In this document: positions 23,069 through 30,389 of the stretch, one piece after another
Numbering within the stretch: the stretch's first letter is position 1
How the letters are laid out: the number at the start of each line of letters is the position of its first letter
NCBI GenBank assembly: GCA_910588325.1
Contig: CAJUPP010000041.1
Coordinates: 1 to 33,481 of the forward strand
Direction of reading: 5' to 3'
Source of the DNA: an uncultured Hungatella sp.
GTDB lineage: Bacteria; Bacillota; Clostridia; Lachnospirales; Lachnospiraceae
Length of the DNA stretch: 33,481 nucleotides
Notes under the pieces: generated by a model
Told to the model about the DNA's origin: nothing
What the model saw: the letters and a program-made list of their open reading frames with translations, nothing else
Database searches by the model: none
Program-made: the position numbers and the translations under genes

Positions 23069-23150
23069 ACCGATTCCTCCTCCCCAGCCACAGCAGTTCC
23101 TGCCGTCTTTCAGTCAACATTCCATTACCTCTTCCAAGTTCCAGGGGTTT

Positions 23151-23522
23151 TCAGCCTTCTATCTTCACAACTTCAAACCCTTCTCCTGCCACAGCGTTGC
23201 GGATTGCCTCCCTGGAAACTTCTCTGTCGTAAGAAACAACCGCCCGTTTTTTCTTCCAGTCAACATCTGCAGAGGCACCGTCAATCCGGTTTATGGCTTT
23301 TGTAACACTGTAAGCACAATGGTCACAATGCATACCGGAAATGGATATAAGCAGTTCTCCCTTTTTCTCTCCTTCCAACACTTTCACCGGAATATCCGCC
23401 TTCGTGATACCGCTGCCGCCTCCGCCGCAGCAGCCTCCTTCTCCGCGGAAATGTTTTATAGAATTTTTCACGGAGAATACAATAACCAGCACAAGCAGCA
23501 CGATAATCAGCACATTACCCAT
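23151..23522 (-). CDS. FeoB-associated membrane protein fused to a heavy-metal-associated (HMA) domain
   Basis: 123 aa. One membrane segment (residues 3-20) and a short KNSIKHF segment are followed by GGCCGGGG (Cys31, Cys32), which matches the FeoB-associated Cys-rich membrane protein family. Residues ~56-122 form an HMA ferredoxin-like domain with the metal site GMHCDHC (CxxC at 66-69) and a VKVLEGE/VVSYDREV sheet. ATG at 23522 follows AAGGAG by 9 bases; the frame is open 33 codons further, inside the previous gene. Its start overlaps the stop of the gene before by 8 bases (ATGGGTAA), so translation is probably coupled. It may pass metal to or from FeoB, or bind stray Cu or Zn. Confidence 0.8.
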   Translation of the reverse strand: MGNVLIIVLLVLVIVFSVKNSIKHFRGEGGCCGGGGSGITKADIPVKVLEGEKKGELLISISGMHCDHCAYSVTKAINRIDGASADVDWKKKRAVVSYDREVSREAIRNAVAGEGFEVVKIEG

Positions 23523-23688
23523 GCTTTTCTTCTCCTTCCAATCCCTTTTTCTGATGGCAGTATCCGCCGCAATATTTACAGTCGCCGCCACACTGGAGAG
23601 ACTTTCCGTTCTTCTTATCACGGACCATGCTTCCCACAGCCAGGCCTACTGCTAATAACAATACTGCTAATACAATAAATGTTCCCAT
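23515..23688 (-). CDS. FeoB-associated Cys-rich small membrane protein
   Basis: 57 aa, below usual size cut-offs. A membrane segment (residues 3-20) is followed by a short basic stretch (RDKKNGK) and a Cys cluster CGGDCKYCGGYC (Cys33, 37, 40, 44), then a charged tail. It matches the FeoB-associated Cys-rich membrane protein family, found next to feoB in many Firmicutes; its function is unproven, perhaps binding Fe(II) or Fe-S at the inner face near FeoB. AGGAGG lies 6 bases before the ATG. It lies 125 bases after feoB with a possible promoter in between, and overlaps the HMA gene by 8 bases. Confidence 0.82.
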   Translation of the reverse strand: MGTFIVLAVLLLAVGLAVGSMVRDKKNGKSLQCGGDCKYCGGYCHQKKGLEGEEKHG

Positions 23689-23732
23689 TTTCAGCCTCCT
23701 GAATTCTTACCTTCTTAACCTTTGGTCACTCT

Positions 23733-23762
23733 ATTGTAGCATTGCCAAAACCAAACCAGTAA
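23733..23762 (-). promoter_or_regulatory. Possible internal promoter before the small Cys-rich genes
   Basis: On the minus strand TTACTG (23762-23757), 18 bases, TACAAT (23738-23733), with TG one base before the -10. It would allow the two small membrane proteins and mini-Fur to be made independently of feoB. The -35 is weak. Confidence 0.35.
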
Positions 23763-23813
23763 CTTGATAAATCCGGCATCCCGGCAAACTGCCTATCAGA
23801 ATCTGTCACTGCC

Positions 23814-25970
23814 TTATCTTGCCTTTGAGACACTTCTCACATTGATTTCCAGAGTACTGCTTTCCTTATACGGCCTGAACAAAAGATATGCAAACCCGAT
23901 GACCAGAACAAATGCAATGACCGTAAAGATTCCGAACTTTCCATACATAATCAGGCTTCCAATCTGATAAATGCACAGTGACACAACGTATGCCAAAAGA
24001 CACTGATAACCGATTGCAAATAAAAACCATCTGGTATTATTCATTTCACGTTTGATAGCTCCCATAGCTGCGAAACACGGAGCACAAAGCAGATTGAACA
24101 CCAGGAAGGAATATGCTGCCACCGCGCCCATGCTTGCCGCCAGGCTTCCCCAGATTTCCATTCCGTCTTCTGCCACTTCTTCCACGCCGTACAGAATTCC
24201 AAAGGTTCCTACTACATTCTCCTTGGCAACCAGACCTGTGACAGCCGCCACAGTAGCTCTCCAGTCACCCCATCCGAGAGGATTGAAAATCCATGCAAAT
24301 ACATTTCCGATTCCTGCCAGAATACTGTGATCCAGCTCCATGGTCTCAAGCATTCTGAACTGGCCGTCCACCCATCCGAAATACGAGGTGAACCATACTA
24401 AAATAGTCGAAAGAAGGATAATGGTTCCTGCTTTCTTAATAAAGGACCATCCTCTCTCCCACATGCTGCGCAGTACGCTTCCCACGGTAGGCATATGGTA
24501 TGCCGGAAGTTCCATAACAAAAGGGGCCGGTTCTCCAGAAAACATCTTCGTCTTTTTTAAAATAATACCAGAACAGACTATCGCCGCGATCCCCACGAAA
24601 TAGGCGCTGGGAGCAACCCAGGAAGCGCCGCCGAATATGGCGCCTGCAATCAAAGCGATAATCGGAAGCTTCGCACCACAGGGGATAAATGTGGTGGTTA
24701 TAATCGTCATTTTCCTGTCTCTGTCATTCTCAATGGTACGGGAAGCCATAACCCCGGGAACTCCACATCCGGTTCCGATTAACATAGGGATAAAGGACTT
24801 TCCGGACAGACCAAATTTCCGGAAAATACGGTCCATAATAAATGCCACGCGAGCCATATACCCGCATCCTTCCAAAAATGCCAGGAAGATAAACAACACC
24901 AGCATCTGGGGAACGAATCCCAACACGGCGCCTACACCGGCTACGATTCCGTCAAGAATCAGCCCCTGCAGCCAATCCGCACAGTTCAGAGCCGCCAGAA
25001 CCCCCTCCACAGCCGGAGGGATAATCTCCCCAAACAGTACATCGTTGGTCCAGTCTGTCACAAAACCTCCCACCGTCGTGACGGATATATAATATACCAG
25101 CCACATAACCGCTGCAAAGATAGGCAAAGCCAGAATACGGTTGGTAATCCATTTATCAATCCGGTCAGAGGTGGTCATCTGTCCGGCTGTCTTTTTTTTC
25201 TTGTAACACTCACCGATAATGGATGATATGTAAACATAACGCTCATTGGTAATGATACTCTCTGTATCGTCATCCATTTCCTTCTCAAGTTCGGCAATCT
25301 CCTGGGACACGTCGGGAACATTCTTTAACTGGTCTGTAATCTTAGAATCCTTTTCCAGCAATTTGATGGCAAAGAACCGTTTCTGCTCTTCTGGAACCTG
25401 ATTGCCCAGCTTATCCTCAACAGAATCCAGCACATCTTCCACGTTGGACGCAAAGGTGTGAACCGGCTCCATGGCCTTCTTACTCCTGGCCAGCTGCACT
25501 GCCATATCCATAGCCTTCTGAATGCCGTCCCCCTTCAAAGCAGAAATCTCCACTGCCTGACAACCTAATCTCTGGGAAAGCTTTTCAATATGAATCTGGT
25601 CCCCGTTTTTCCTTACAATATCCATCATATTCACAGCCATGACCACCGGAATCCCCAGTTCCATAAGCTGTGTGGAAAGATACAGGTTCCTTTCAATATT
25701 CGTACCGTCTACAATATTTAAAATAGCATCCGGTTTTTCATTTATCAAGTAGTTTCTTGCTACCACTTCCTCCAATGTATAGGGGGACAGGGAATAAATA
25801 CCGGGAAGGTCTGCAATCACCACATCCTTATTCCCTTTCAGTTTTCCTTCCTTCTTTTCCACCGTAACCCCCGGCCAGTTTCCCACATACTGGTTGGAAC
25901 CGGTCAGGGCATTGAATAATGTAGTCTTACCGCTGTTTGGATTACCCGCTAATGCGATTGTAAGCGCCAT
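23814..25970 (-). CDS. feoB: Ferrous iron transport protein B
   Basis: 718 aa, the inner-membrane Fe(II) transporter of the Feo system. The N-terminal G domain has G1 GNPNSGKT (9-16), G3 DLPG (54-57), G4 NMMD (114-117) and G5 ISALKG (142-147). A helical GDI-like domain follows to ~270, then a membrane region with two Gate motifs containing conserved Cys (GTGCGVPGVMASR and LLCAPCFAAMGAIKRE). ATG at 25970 follows AGGAGG by 8 bases; 14 upstream open codons precede this site and were not used. Two feoA genes lie upstream and accessory genes downstream. A TTAG-N6-CTAA palindrome and a TGTTTT/AAAACA hairpin lie in the 105 bases before it. Confidence 0.97.
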   Translation of the reverse strand: MALTIALAGNPNSGKTTLFNALTGSNQYVGNWPGVTVEKKEGKLKGNKDVVIADLPGIYSLSPYTLEEVVARNYLINEKPDAILNIVDGTNIERNLYLSTQLMELGIPVVMAVNMMDIVRKNGDQIHIEKLSQRLGCQAVEISALKGDGIQKAMDMAVQLARSKKAMEPVHTFASNVEDVLDSVEDKLGNQVPEEQKRFFAIKLLEKDSKITDQLKNVPDVSQEIAELEKEMDDDTESIITNERYVYISSIIGECYKKKKTAGQMTTSDRIDKWITNRILALPIFAAVMWLVYYISVTTVGGFVTDWTNDVLFGEIIPPAVEGVLAALNCADWLQGLILDGIVAGVGAVLGFVPQMLVLFIFLAFLEGCGYMARVAFIMDRIFRKFGLSGKSFIPMLIGTGCGVPGVMASRTIENDRDRKMTIITTTFIPCGAKLPIIALIAGAIFGGASWVAPSAYFVGIAAIVCSGIILKKTKMFSGEPAPFVMELPAYHMPTVGSVLRSMWERGWSFIKKAGTIILLSTILVWFTSYFGWVDGQFRMLETMELDHSILAGIGNVFAWIFNPLGWGDWRATVAAVTGLVAKENVVGTFGILYGVEEVAEDGMEIWGSLAASMGAVAAYSFLVFNLLCAPCFAAMGAIKREMNNTRWFLFAIGYQCLLAYVVSLCIYQIGSLIMYGKFGIFTVIAFVLVIGFAYLLFRPYKESSTLEINVRSVSKAR

Positions 25971-26036
25971 TGTTTTCTCCTCCTTGTCAGCATCCTTTTT
26001 CATATCATCCATCCGAATGCTTTCCTGTCAGCATTT

Positions 26037-26075
26037 TGTTTTCTACAAAACATGTTGTAAATTAGTTTATGCTAA
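26037..26075 (-). promoter_or_regulatory. Second TTAG-N6-CTAA palindrome plus hairpin between feoA and feoB
   Basis: TTAG-TTTATG-CTAA (26062-26075) directly abuts the feoA stop, and TGTTTT-CTAC-AAAACA (26037-26052) follows on the minus strand. The first repeats the architecture of the palindrome in the main feo promoter (26650-26665), so the same regulator may bind here. The second may be an mRNA hairpin. No convincing -35/-10 pair was found with them. Confidence 0.45.
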
Positions 26076-26297
26076 CTATTCCACCTGAATCATCTCGGCA
26101 TCCGCCTTGCGGACCGACAGCTCGTATCCTCTTACCGTGATTTCCACCGGATCCCCTAAAGGTGCAACCTTCCTTACAAAGACTTCCACTCCTTTTGTGA
26201 TACCCATATCCATGATTCTTCTCTTTACCGGGCCCTCGCCGGTCAGCTTCACCACTTTTACCGTCTGATTGCACGGAACTTCTCTAAGAGTTTTCAT
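26076..26297 (-). CDS. feoA: FeoA (SH3-like cytosolic Feo component), second copy
   Basis: 73 aa, normal length. Pattern: LREVPCNQTVKVVKLTGEGPVKRRIMDMGITKGVEVFVRKVAPLGDPVEITVRGYELSVRKADA, that is, the small beta-barrel with the RRxxDMGITKG and GDPVEI motifs of FeoA. Needed with FeoB for Fe(II) uptake. GGAGGAG precedes the ATG by 4-5 bases. It is the second gene of the operon, 84 bases after the first feoA and 105 bases before feoB. This copy is the more canonical of the two. Confidence 0.93.
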   Translation of the reverse strand: MKTLREVPCNQTVKVVKLTGEGPVKRRIMDMGITKGVEVFVRKVAPLGDPVEITVRGYELSVRKADAEMIQVE

Positions 26298-26381
26298 GAC
26301 ATCTCCTCCCTTCCTACCATATATTCCAGGCCATCTCCCCCGCTTTCCAGCCGCAGGTTCAGACCTGTATCAAACTACTTT

Positions 26382-26597
26382 TTAATTCACCATAATCTTG
26401 TTTGCCATATCCTTCCCTATGGCAACTCTGGAGTCCTTTACATTGATAATCATATTTCCGTTGGTAGCAGACACGATGGTTACCTGGGCCCCGTTTACAA
26501 ATCCCAGATTCTCCAGAAATCTTCTGGTCTCCTCTTTTCCGCCAACCTTTCTCACCACACTGGGTTCTCCTGCATTTACCATTGATAACGGCATCAT
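26382..26597 (-). CDS. feoA: FeoA, first copy
   Basis: 71 aa, diverged from the second copy. ETRRFLENLGFVNGAQVTIVSATNGNMIINVKDSRVAIGKDMANKIMV matches FeoA with the LGFVNGAQVT turn. Lacks the GDPVEI motif, having GNMIINVKD instead. The start may be ATG 26597 or the next codon 26594; AAGGAA spacing slightly favours 26594. It is the first gene of the feo operon, directly behind its regulated promoter. Paired feoA genes are known in Firmicutes and may form a hetero-complex with FeoB. Confidence 0.92.
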   Translation of the reverse strand: MMPLSMVNAGEPSVVRKVGGKEETRRFLENLGFVNGAQVTIVSATNGNMIINVKDSRVAIGKDMANKIMVN

Positions 26598-26639
26598 ATT
26601 TCCTTCTTTCTATGGTGTTTTATTGATGGTTATTTATCG

Positions 26640-26681
26640 CTAACCATATGTTAGTATATTCTAACTACCAAGGATTGTCAA
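26640..26681 (-). promoter_or_regulatory. feo promoter with embedded DtxR/MntR-like palindromes
   Basis: On the minus strand consensus TTGACA (26681-26676), 17 bases, TATACT (26658-26653). The -10 lies within GTTAG-TATATT-CTAAC (26650-26665 read on plus), and an adjoining CTAAC-CATAT-GTTAG (26640-26654) shares its middle arm. TTAG...CTAA arms are typical of DtxR/IdeR/MntR-type metal repressors rather than the Fur box. Binding would block the -10 when metal is plentiful. Confidence 0.75.
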
Positions 26682-26747
26682 TATGAGTAAATGATATTTT
26701 TTCTCAATAATGTACAGCAACCAGACATGCTCCATACGGAATCAACG

Positions 26748-26899
26748 TTAACTTCTCTCATGAGTTACTTTAAAAGTCTGCCGCCGGGCGCCCTTTGGAA
26801 GTGCCTCCCACCAGCTTTCGAATATTGCCATGGTGAGTCGATGCACAGATAAAAGGCCTGCATTCCCTCCACCATATCCTCTCTGACTGCCTTGATCAT
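26748..26899 (-). pseudogene. Broken small gene overlapping the ybaK stop
   Basis: ATG at 26899 overlaps the ybaK stop by 4 bases (ATGA) and has a GGAGGAGG site, a well-formed coupled start. The frame gives MIKAVREDMVEGMQAFYLCI and ends at TAA 26765 (44 aa). Its second half looks unnatural, whereas another frame there reads AIFESWWEALPKGARRQTFK to a TAA at 26748. The likely history is a gene that lost its middle by deletion or took a frameshift near 26830. No family is recognised. The rest of 26682-26747 shows nothing. Confidence 0.4.
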
Positions 26900-27387
26900 A
26901 AGCCCTCCTCCGTTATGTCGGCAAAACGGCATCTTGTCACAGATGCCAGAGCCTGCGGCGATAATTCAATCTGAAATCCGACCCTGCCTGCACTCACGAA
27001 CATCTTCTCATACTGCTTTGCTGCTTCATGAATGAAGGTCGGAAATTGCTTCTTCATCCCAATGGGGGAGCAGCCCCCGTGGACATAGCCTGTAAGCGGC
27101 AGAAGTTCTTTCTGCTTTATCATGCTGACAGCTTTCTCGCCCACTGCCTTTGCAGCTTTCTTCAAGTCCAGTTCCGATTTTACCGGAACCACAAACACAT
27201 AATACTGCCCGGATTTTCCCTGAGTAACCAGCGTCTTGAAAACCTTATCCGCATCCTCTCCAAGAAGCCTTGCTATCTCCTCGCCGCTCATAGCGGCATC
27301 GGGCTCGTAGGTATGTGCTGTGTATTCCATTTTCTTACTGTCCAAAATGCGCATCACATTGGTTTTATCATTATTATTCTTTGTCAT
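26896..27387 (-). CDS. ybaK: YbaK/EbsC family aminoacyl-tRNA deacylase
   Basis: 163 aa, cytosolic. It matches the Cys-tRNA(Pro) deacylase branch, which clears mischarged tRNA: residues YTAHTYEPD, the conserved EDADKVFKTLVTQG with its catalytic Lys, VVPVKSELDLKKAAKAVGEK, and the GGCSPIGMKKQFPTFI block, then GFQIELSP. ATG at 27387 follows AGGAG by 7 bases; the open frame goes 14 codons further into the hsdR end and was not used. It begins 38 bases after hsdR on the same strand, and a broken ORF overlaps its stop. Its place behind the restriction genes may be chance. Confidence 0.92.
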   Translation of the reverse strand: MTKNNNDKTNVMRILDSKKMEYTAHTYEPDAAMSGEEIARLLGEDADKVFKTLVTQGKSGQYYVFVVPVKSELDLKKAAKAVGEKAVSMIKQKELLPLTGYVHGGCSPIGMKKQFPTFIHEAAKQYEKMFVSAGRVGFQIELSPQALASVTRCRFADITEEGL

Positions 27388-27425
27388 AGGCCTGCTCCTC
27401 TCCTGCCAGATGCACTGTCTCATCC

Positions 27426-30386
27426 TCAATCAACTAACGGAGCAATCTCCGGCATAAGATCATTCTTAAACTCATCAATCATCCGTATCCTGAATTTGAG
27501 TTTAGACAGTGCATCTTCATTTTCTTCCTTATAAGCCCCATAATCTGCACTGTCCTTTAATTTATTCTCATTTGCAAGTTCACCGTCCCTGAAATGAAGA
27601 ACCTCATACTTGACATCCTCAAAATCCAAATACCATTTTTCTGCATATTTCTTAATCTCCTCATCAATAACAGCATAGCGCATCTGATTGATAATAACAG
27701 AAATATCCTGTCCCAGAAATCTTTCTTTATTCTTTTCAATCCCATTCACAACCTGCATAAGCAATGCACTTAATTTCGGATTGTCGCCTGCAAATTCTGT
27801 TATAATCTCTTTTATGGTTCTTATTCTGGTTTCAAATTCAGCCTTGTTAAAATCATCTTGTGACTGTTCGAAAGACTCCATAACCCCTCGCAGCAATTCT
27901 ACAATATACTCAAAATCAATCCTCAGTTTGCTGTAGGCCACCAAATCATAATCATCCCATACAGGTTCTTCATCCGGGTTCTGGTTGTCATCCGGTTTTT
28001 TCAGCTCCTCCATCACATTCTTATACATTGCCGCATAATTTTCATATTCTTCTTCGGAAAATCCCAGGGAATCCAGTACACACGGCTGGTAAACCGAAAA
28101 AGATTTCAGGTGCGCAAAATCATGGTCCAATGCTCTGAAAAGATGAATGAATGCCTTCTTTTGCTTTCGGGACAGTCCCGCTATGTCCTCAGGTGTCTGT
28201 GCCAGATTACGGATTGCTTTCAGTGATACGGAAAAGGATGTTTTCACATCATCCCAATCCTCTGCTATGGGCTTGCCGTCGCCTCCGCGGGAATACAGCC
28301 TGAGCGCCTTATTAATTGCATCTTTATACTCTCTGGGAGCCTGAAAGGTTACAATCTGCCCGTACAGTTTTGCATAATCAAAAAGTCTGTTGGTACGGGA
28401 AAATGCCTGAATGATATTCTGCGGGGCCATGGGCTGTCTGTCGATAAACAGCGTAGACAGGCAGGGGGCGTCAAACCCGGTTAAAAGCCGGTCAACCACA
28501 ATCACCAAATCAAGCTGCTGGCTTCGGTCCAGATACTTTTTCTCCTTTCTTGCCAACCGTTCATTAAGATTGTTATTGTAGGCATTTATGGCATCTATCT
28601 GATAACTGGTGCCGAACATTTCCTGATAATCTTTTAACGCTTCCTTCATTTTATTCTGATTGATTGTGGAAGCTTCTTCATTTTCCGACAGGGAATAGGT
28701 TATGGCAAATTTAGGAAAATCCGGCAGCGCTTTATGTACGGTATCGCAAATTTTCAGCTTATCTTTCCCTTCTTTTACCTTCTTTAACAAATCATAATAT
28801 TTCTGTGCCCTTTCAATGGAACCGGTTGTCAATATTGCCTCGTAAGTTCTGCCTTTGTCATTGTTCATACCAAATTTGTCGTAGGATTGATTCAAAATAA
28901 CATTCAGGACTTTCCGCATATGTTCTTCTGTTTCATATACCTTTTTTGCCTCATCATCGCTTAAATCTTTGGCCCCAAGATTTTCAACCATGAATCCCAA
29001 AACCGCCTCGTCATGGATGGCTTCTTTAATGGTATAGCTATGCAGGCATTCACCGTACATCTGCTCTGTAGTCTGCGGCAGATCGCCCTTCCGTTCATAA
29101 CTGTTTTCATCAAAAATAGGGGTTCCCGTAAAACCATACCACAAGGAGTTGGTAAAAAATGTTTCAAGGTCTCTTTTGGTTTGGGGCGTTACGGCTCTGT
29201 GACATTCATCCACAACAAAAGCGACCTTTAAGGACTTCATTTTTTCGTACCGTTTCGTCCCTTCCTTCAGGCGCCGGTTTACCATAATCTGCATCTTCTG
29301 ACGAGTGGTTACTATCATCTGGCGGTTGTCATCTGACATCTTTTGGATAAGGGAATCCACATAGTCCGTATCATCCACCTCAATGGTATCATTATCCGCG
29401 TAGGACTGAAAAGCCATTTTCGTCTGCATATCAAGGTCTTTCCTGTCAATGAGAAATACTGTTTTCTCGATTGACGGAATGTCCATCAGCAGATTTCTTG
29501 TAGCTTTGTAGGAAGTCATTGTTTTGCCGGAGCCTGTGGTGTGCCAGATAAACCCGGATTTTCCCTGCTTTGATGCTGCACGCATTGCTTCAATGGCATG
29601 AATCTGATATGGACGCAGTATCAAAAGTTTCCTTTTATCGTTATCAAGAACCGTATATCTGGTAATCATCTCATGGGCTTCCGGTATTTTGAGAACGGCC
29701 CTGGCAAACTCAATATAATCACAGACAGGATGATTTTCCTTATCAAGCCATCCTGTGATAAATTTTTTGTTTAGTTCCGTATCTCTGGCAGCAGAAAAAT
29801 ACTTTGTATCTGCACCATTGCTTACAACAAACATCTGCACATTTGAAAAAATGCCGTGGAACTTGCCCTCTGCAATATATTTCTTAATCTGGCGGTAGGC
29901 GTCCATGTAGGAATGCTCTTTATTTTTCAGTTCAATATGGATGAAGGGAATCCCATTAATCAGAAGCGTTACGTCAAAACGCCGGTCTCTGTCTCCCTCT
30001 GCATCCTCTGACTTAAAAGCCTGATATTGATTGATAACCTCATACACACTGGAGCCGCCAGCCACATGCTCATTATTTATCACCATAAGATGCAGCGTTT
30101 CATTTCCGCGCTGGATGTGGACATATACTTTACCGTTTTCTCCTGCCATCCATTTTCCGGCATCATAAAAGGAAGCGTGGGATAAATCATTCTTAATCTT
30201 GGCAAACTCGGAATCGCTGAGCGGAACATCGTTAAGCTTCGCCTTGTTATTCTGTTCCAGAATGTATTTAAAATTATTCCATAGCTGGTTCTCTGTTCTG
30301 ATATCAGGCCTGTAGGTCCATTGAGACTCATCACAGCAAAGCTGGTCAATCAATTTCTTTTCCATTACGGATTCTAATTCTGCCAT
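27426..30386 (-). CDS. hsdR: Type I restriction enzyme, R subunit
   Basis: 986 aa translocase-nuclease that cuts unmethylated foreign DNA as part of the R2M2S1 complex. N-terminal PD-ExK nuclease domain: D138 in RRFDVTLLING and E152-L-K154 in IELKNKEHS. Superfamily-2 helicase motor: Walker A TGSGKT at 284-289, motif II DECH at 393-396, motif III FTGTP, and motif VI QAFSRTNR. Helical C-terminal region binds the rest of the complex. ATG at 30386 follows AAAGGA and the stop of hsdS by 3 bases, so it is the last gene of an operon. All key residues are present, so it looks active. Confidence 0.96.
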   Translation of the reverse strand: MAELESVMEKKLIDQLCCDESQWTYRPDIRTENQLWNNFKYILEQNNKAKLNDVPLSDSEFAKIKNDLSHASFYDAGKWMAGENGKVYVHIQRGNETLHLMVINNEHVAGGSSVYEVINQYQAFKSEDAEGDRDRRFDVTLLINGIPFIHIELKNKEHSYMDAYRQIKKYIAEGKFHGIFSNVQMFVVSNGADTKYFSAARDTELNKKFITGWLDKENHPVCDYIEFARAVLKIPEAHEMITRYTVLDNDKRKLLILRPYQIHAIEAMRAASKQGKSGFIWHTTGSGKTMTSYKATRNLLMDIPSIEKTVFLIDRKDLDMQTKMAFQSYADNDTIEVDDTDYVDSLIQKMSDDNRQMIVTTRQKMQIMVNRRLKEGTKRYEKMKSLKVAFVVDECHRAVTPQTKRDLETFFTNSLWYGFTGTPIFDENSYERKGDLPQTTEQMYGECLHSYTIKEAIHDEAVLGFMVENLGAKDLSDDEAKKVYETEEHMRKVLNVILNQSYDKFGMNNDKGRTYEAILTTGSIERAQKYYDLLKKVKEGKDKLKICDTVHKALPDFPKFAITYSLSENEEASTINQNKMKEALKDYQEMFGTSYQIDAINAYNNNLNERLARKEKKYLDRSQQLDLVIVVDRLLTGFDAPCLSTLFIDRQPMAPQNIIQAFSRTNRLFDYAKLYGQIVTFQAPREYKDAINKALRLYSRGGDGKPIAEDWDDVKTSFSVSLKAIRNLAQTPEDIAGLSRKQKKAFIHLFRALDHDFAHLKSFSVYQPCVLDSLGFSEEEYENYAAMYKNVMEELKKPDDNQNPDEEPVWDDYDLVAYSKLRIDFEYIVELLRGVMESFEQSQDDFNKAEFETRIRTIKEIITEFAGDNPKLSALLMQVVNGIEKNKERFLGQDISVIINQMRYAVIDEEIKKYAEKWYLDFEDVKYEVLHFRDGELANENKLKDSADYGAYKEENEDALSKLKFRIRMIDEFKNDLMPEIAPLVD

Positions 30387-30389
30387 AAG

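Noticed and set aside
24052..25092. Three plus-strand frames opposite feoB
   Set aside because: feoB is complete and conserved over this stretch; the opposite frames lack ribosome sites and known motifs.
26598..26700. Classical Fur box at the feo promoter
   Set aside because: No GATAATGATAATCATTATC-like sequence is present; the visible palindromes are of the TTAG/CTAA type.
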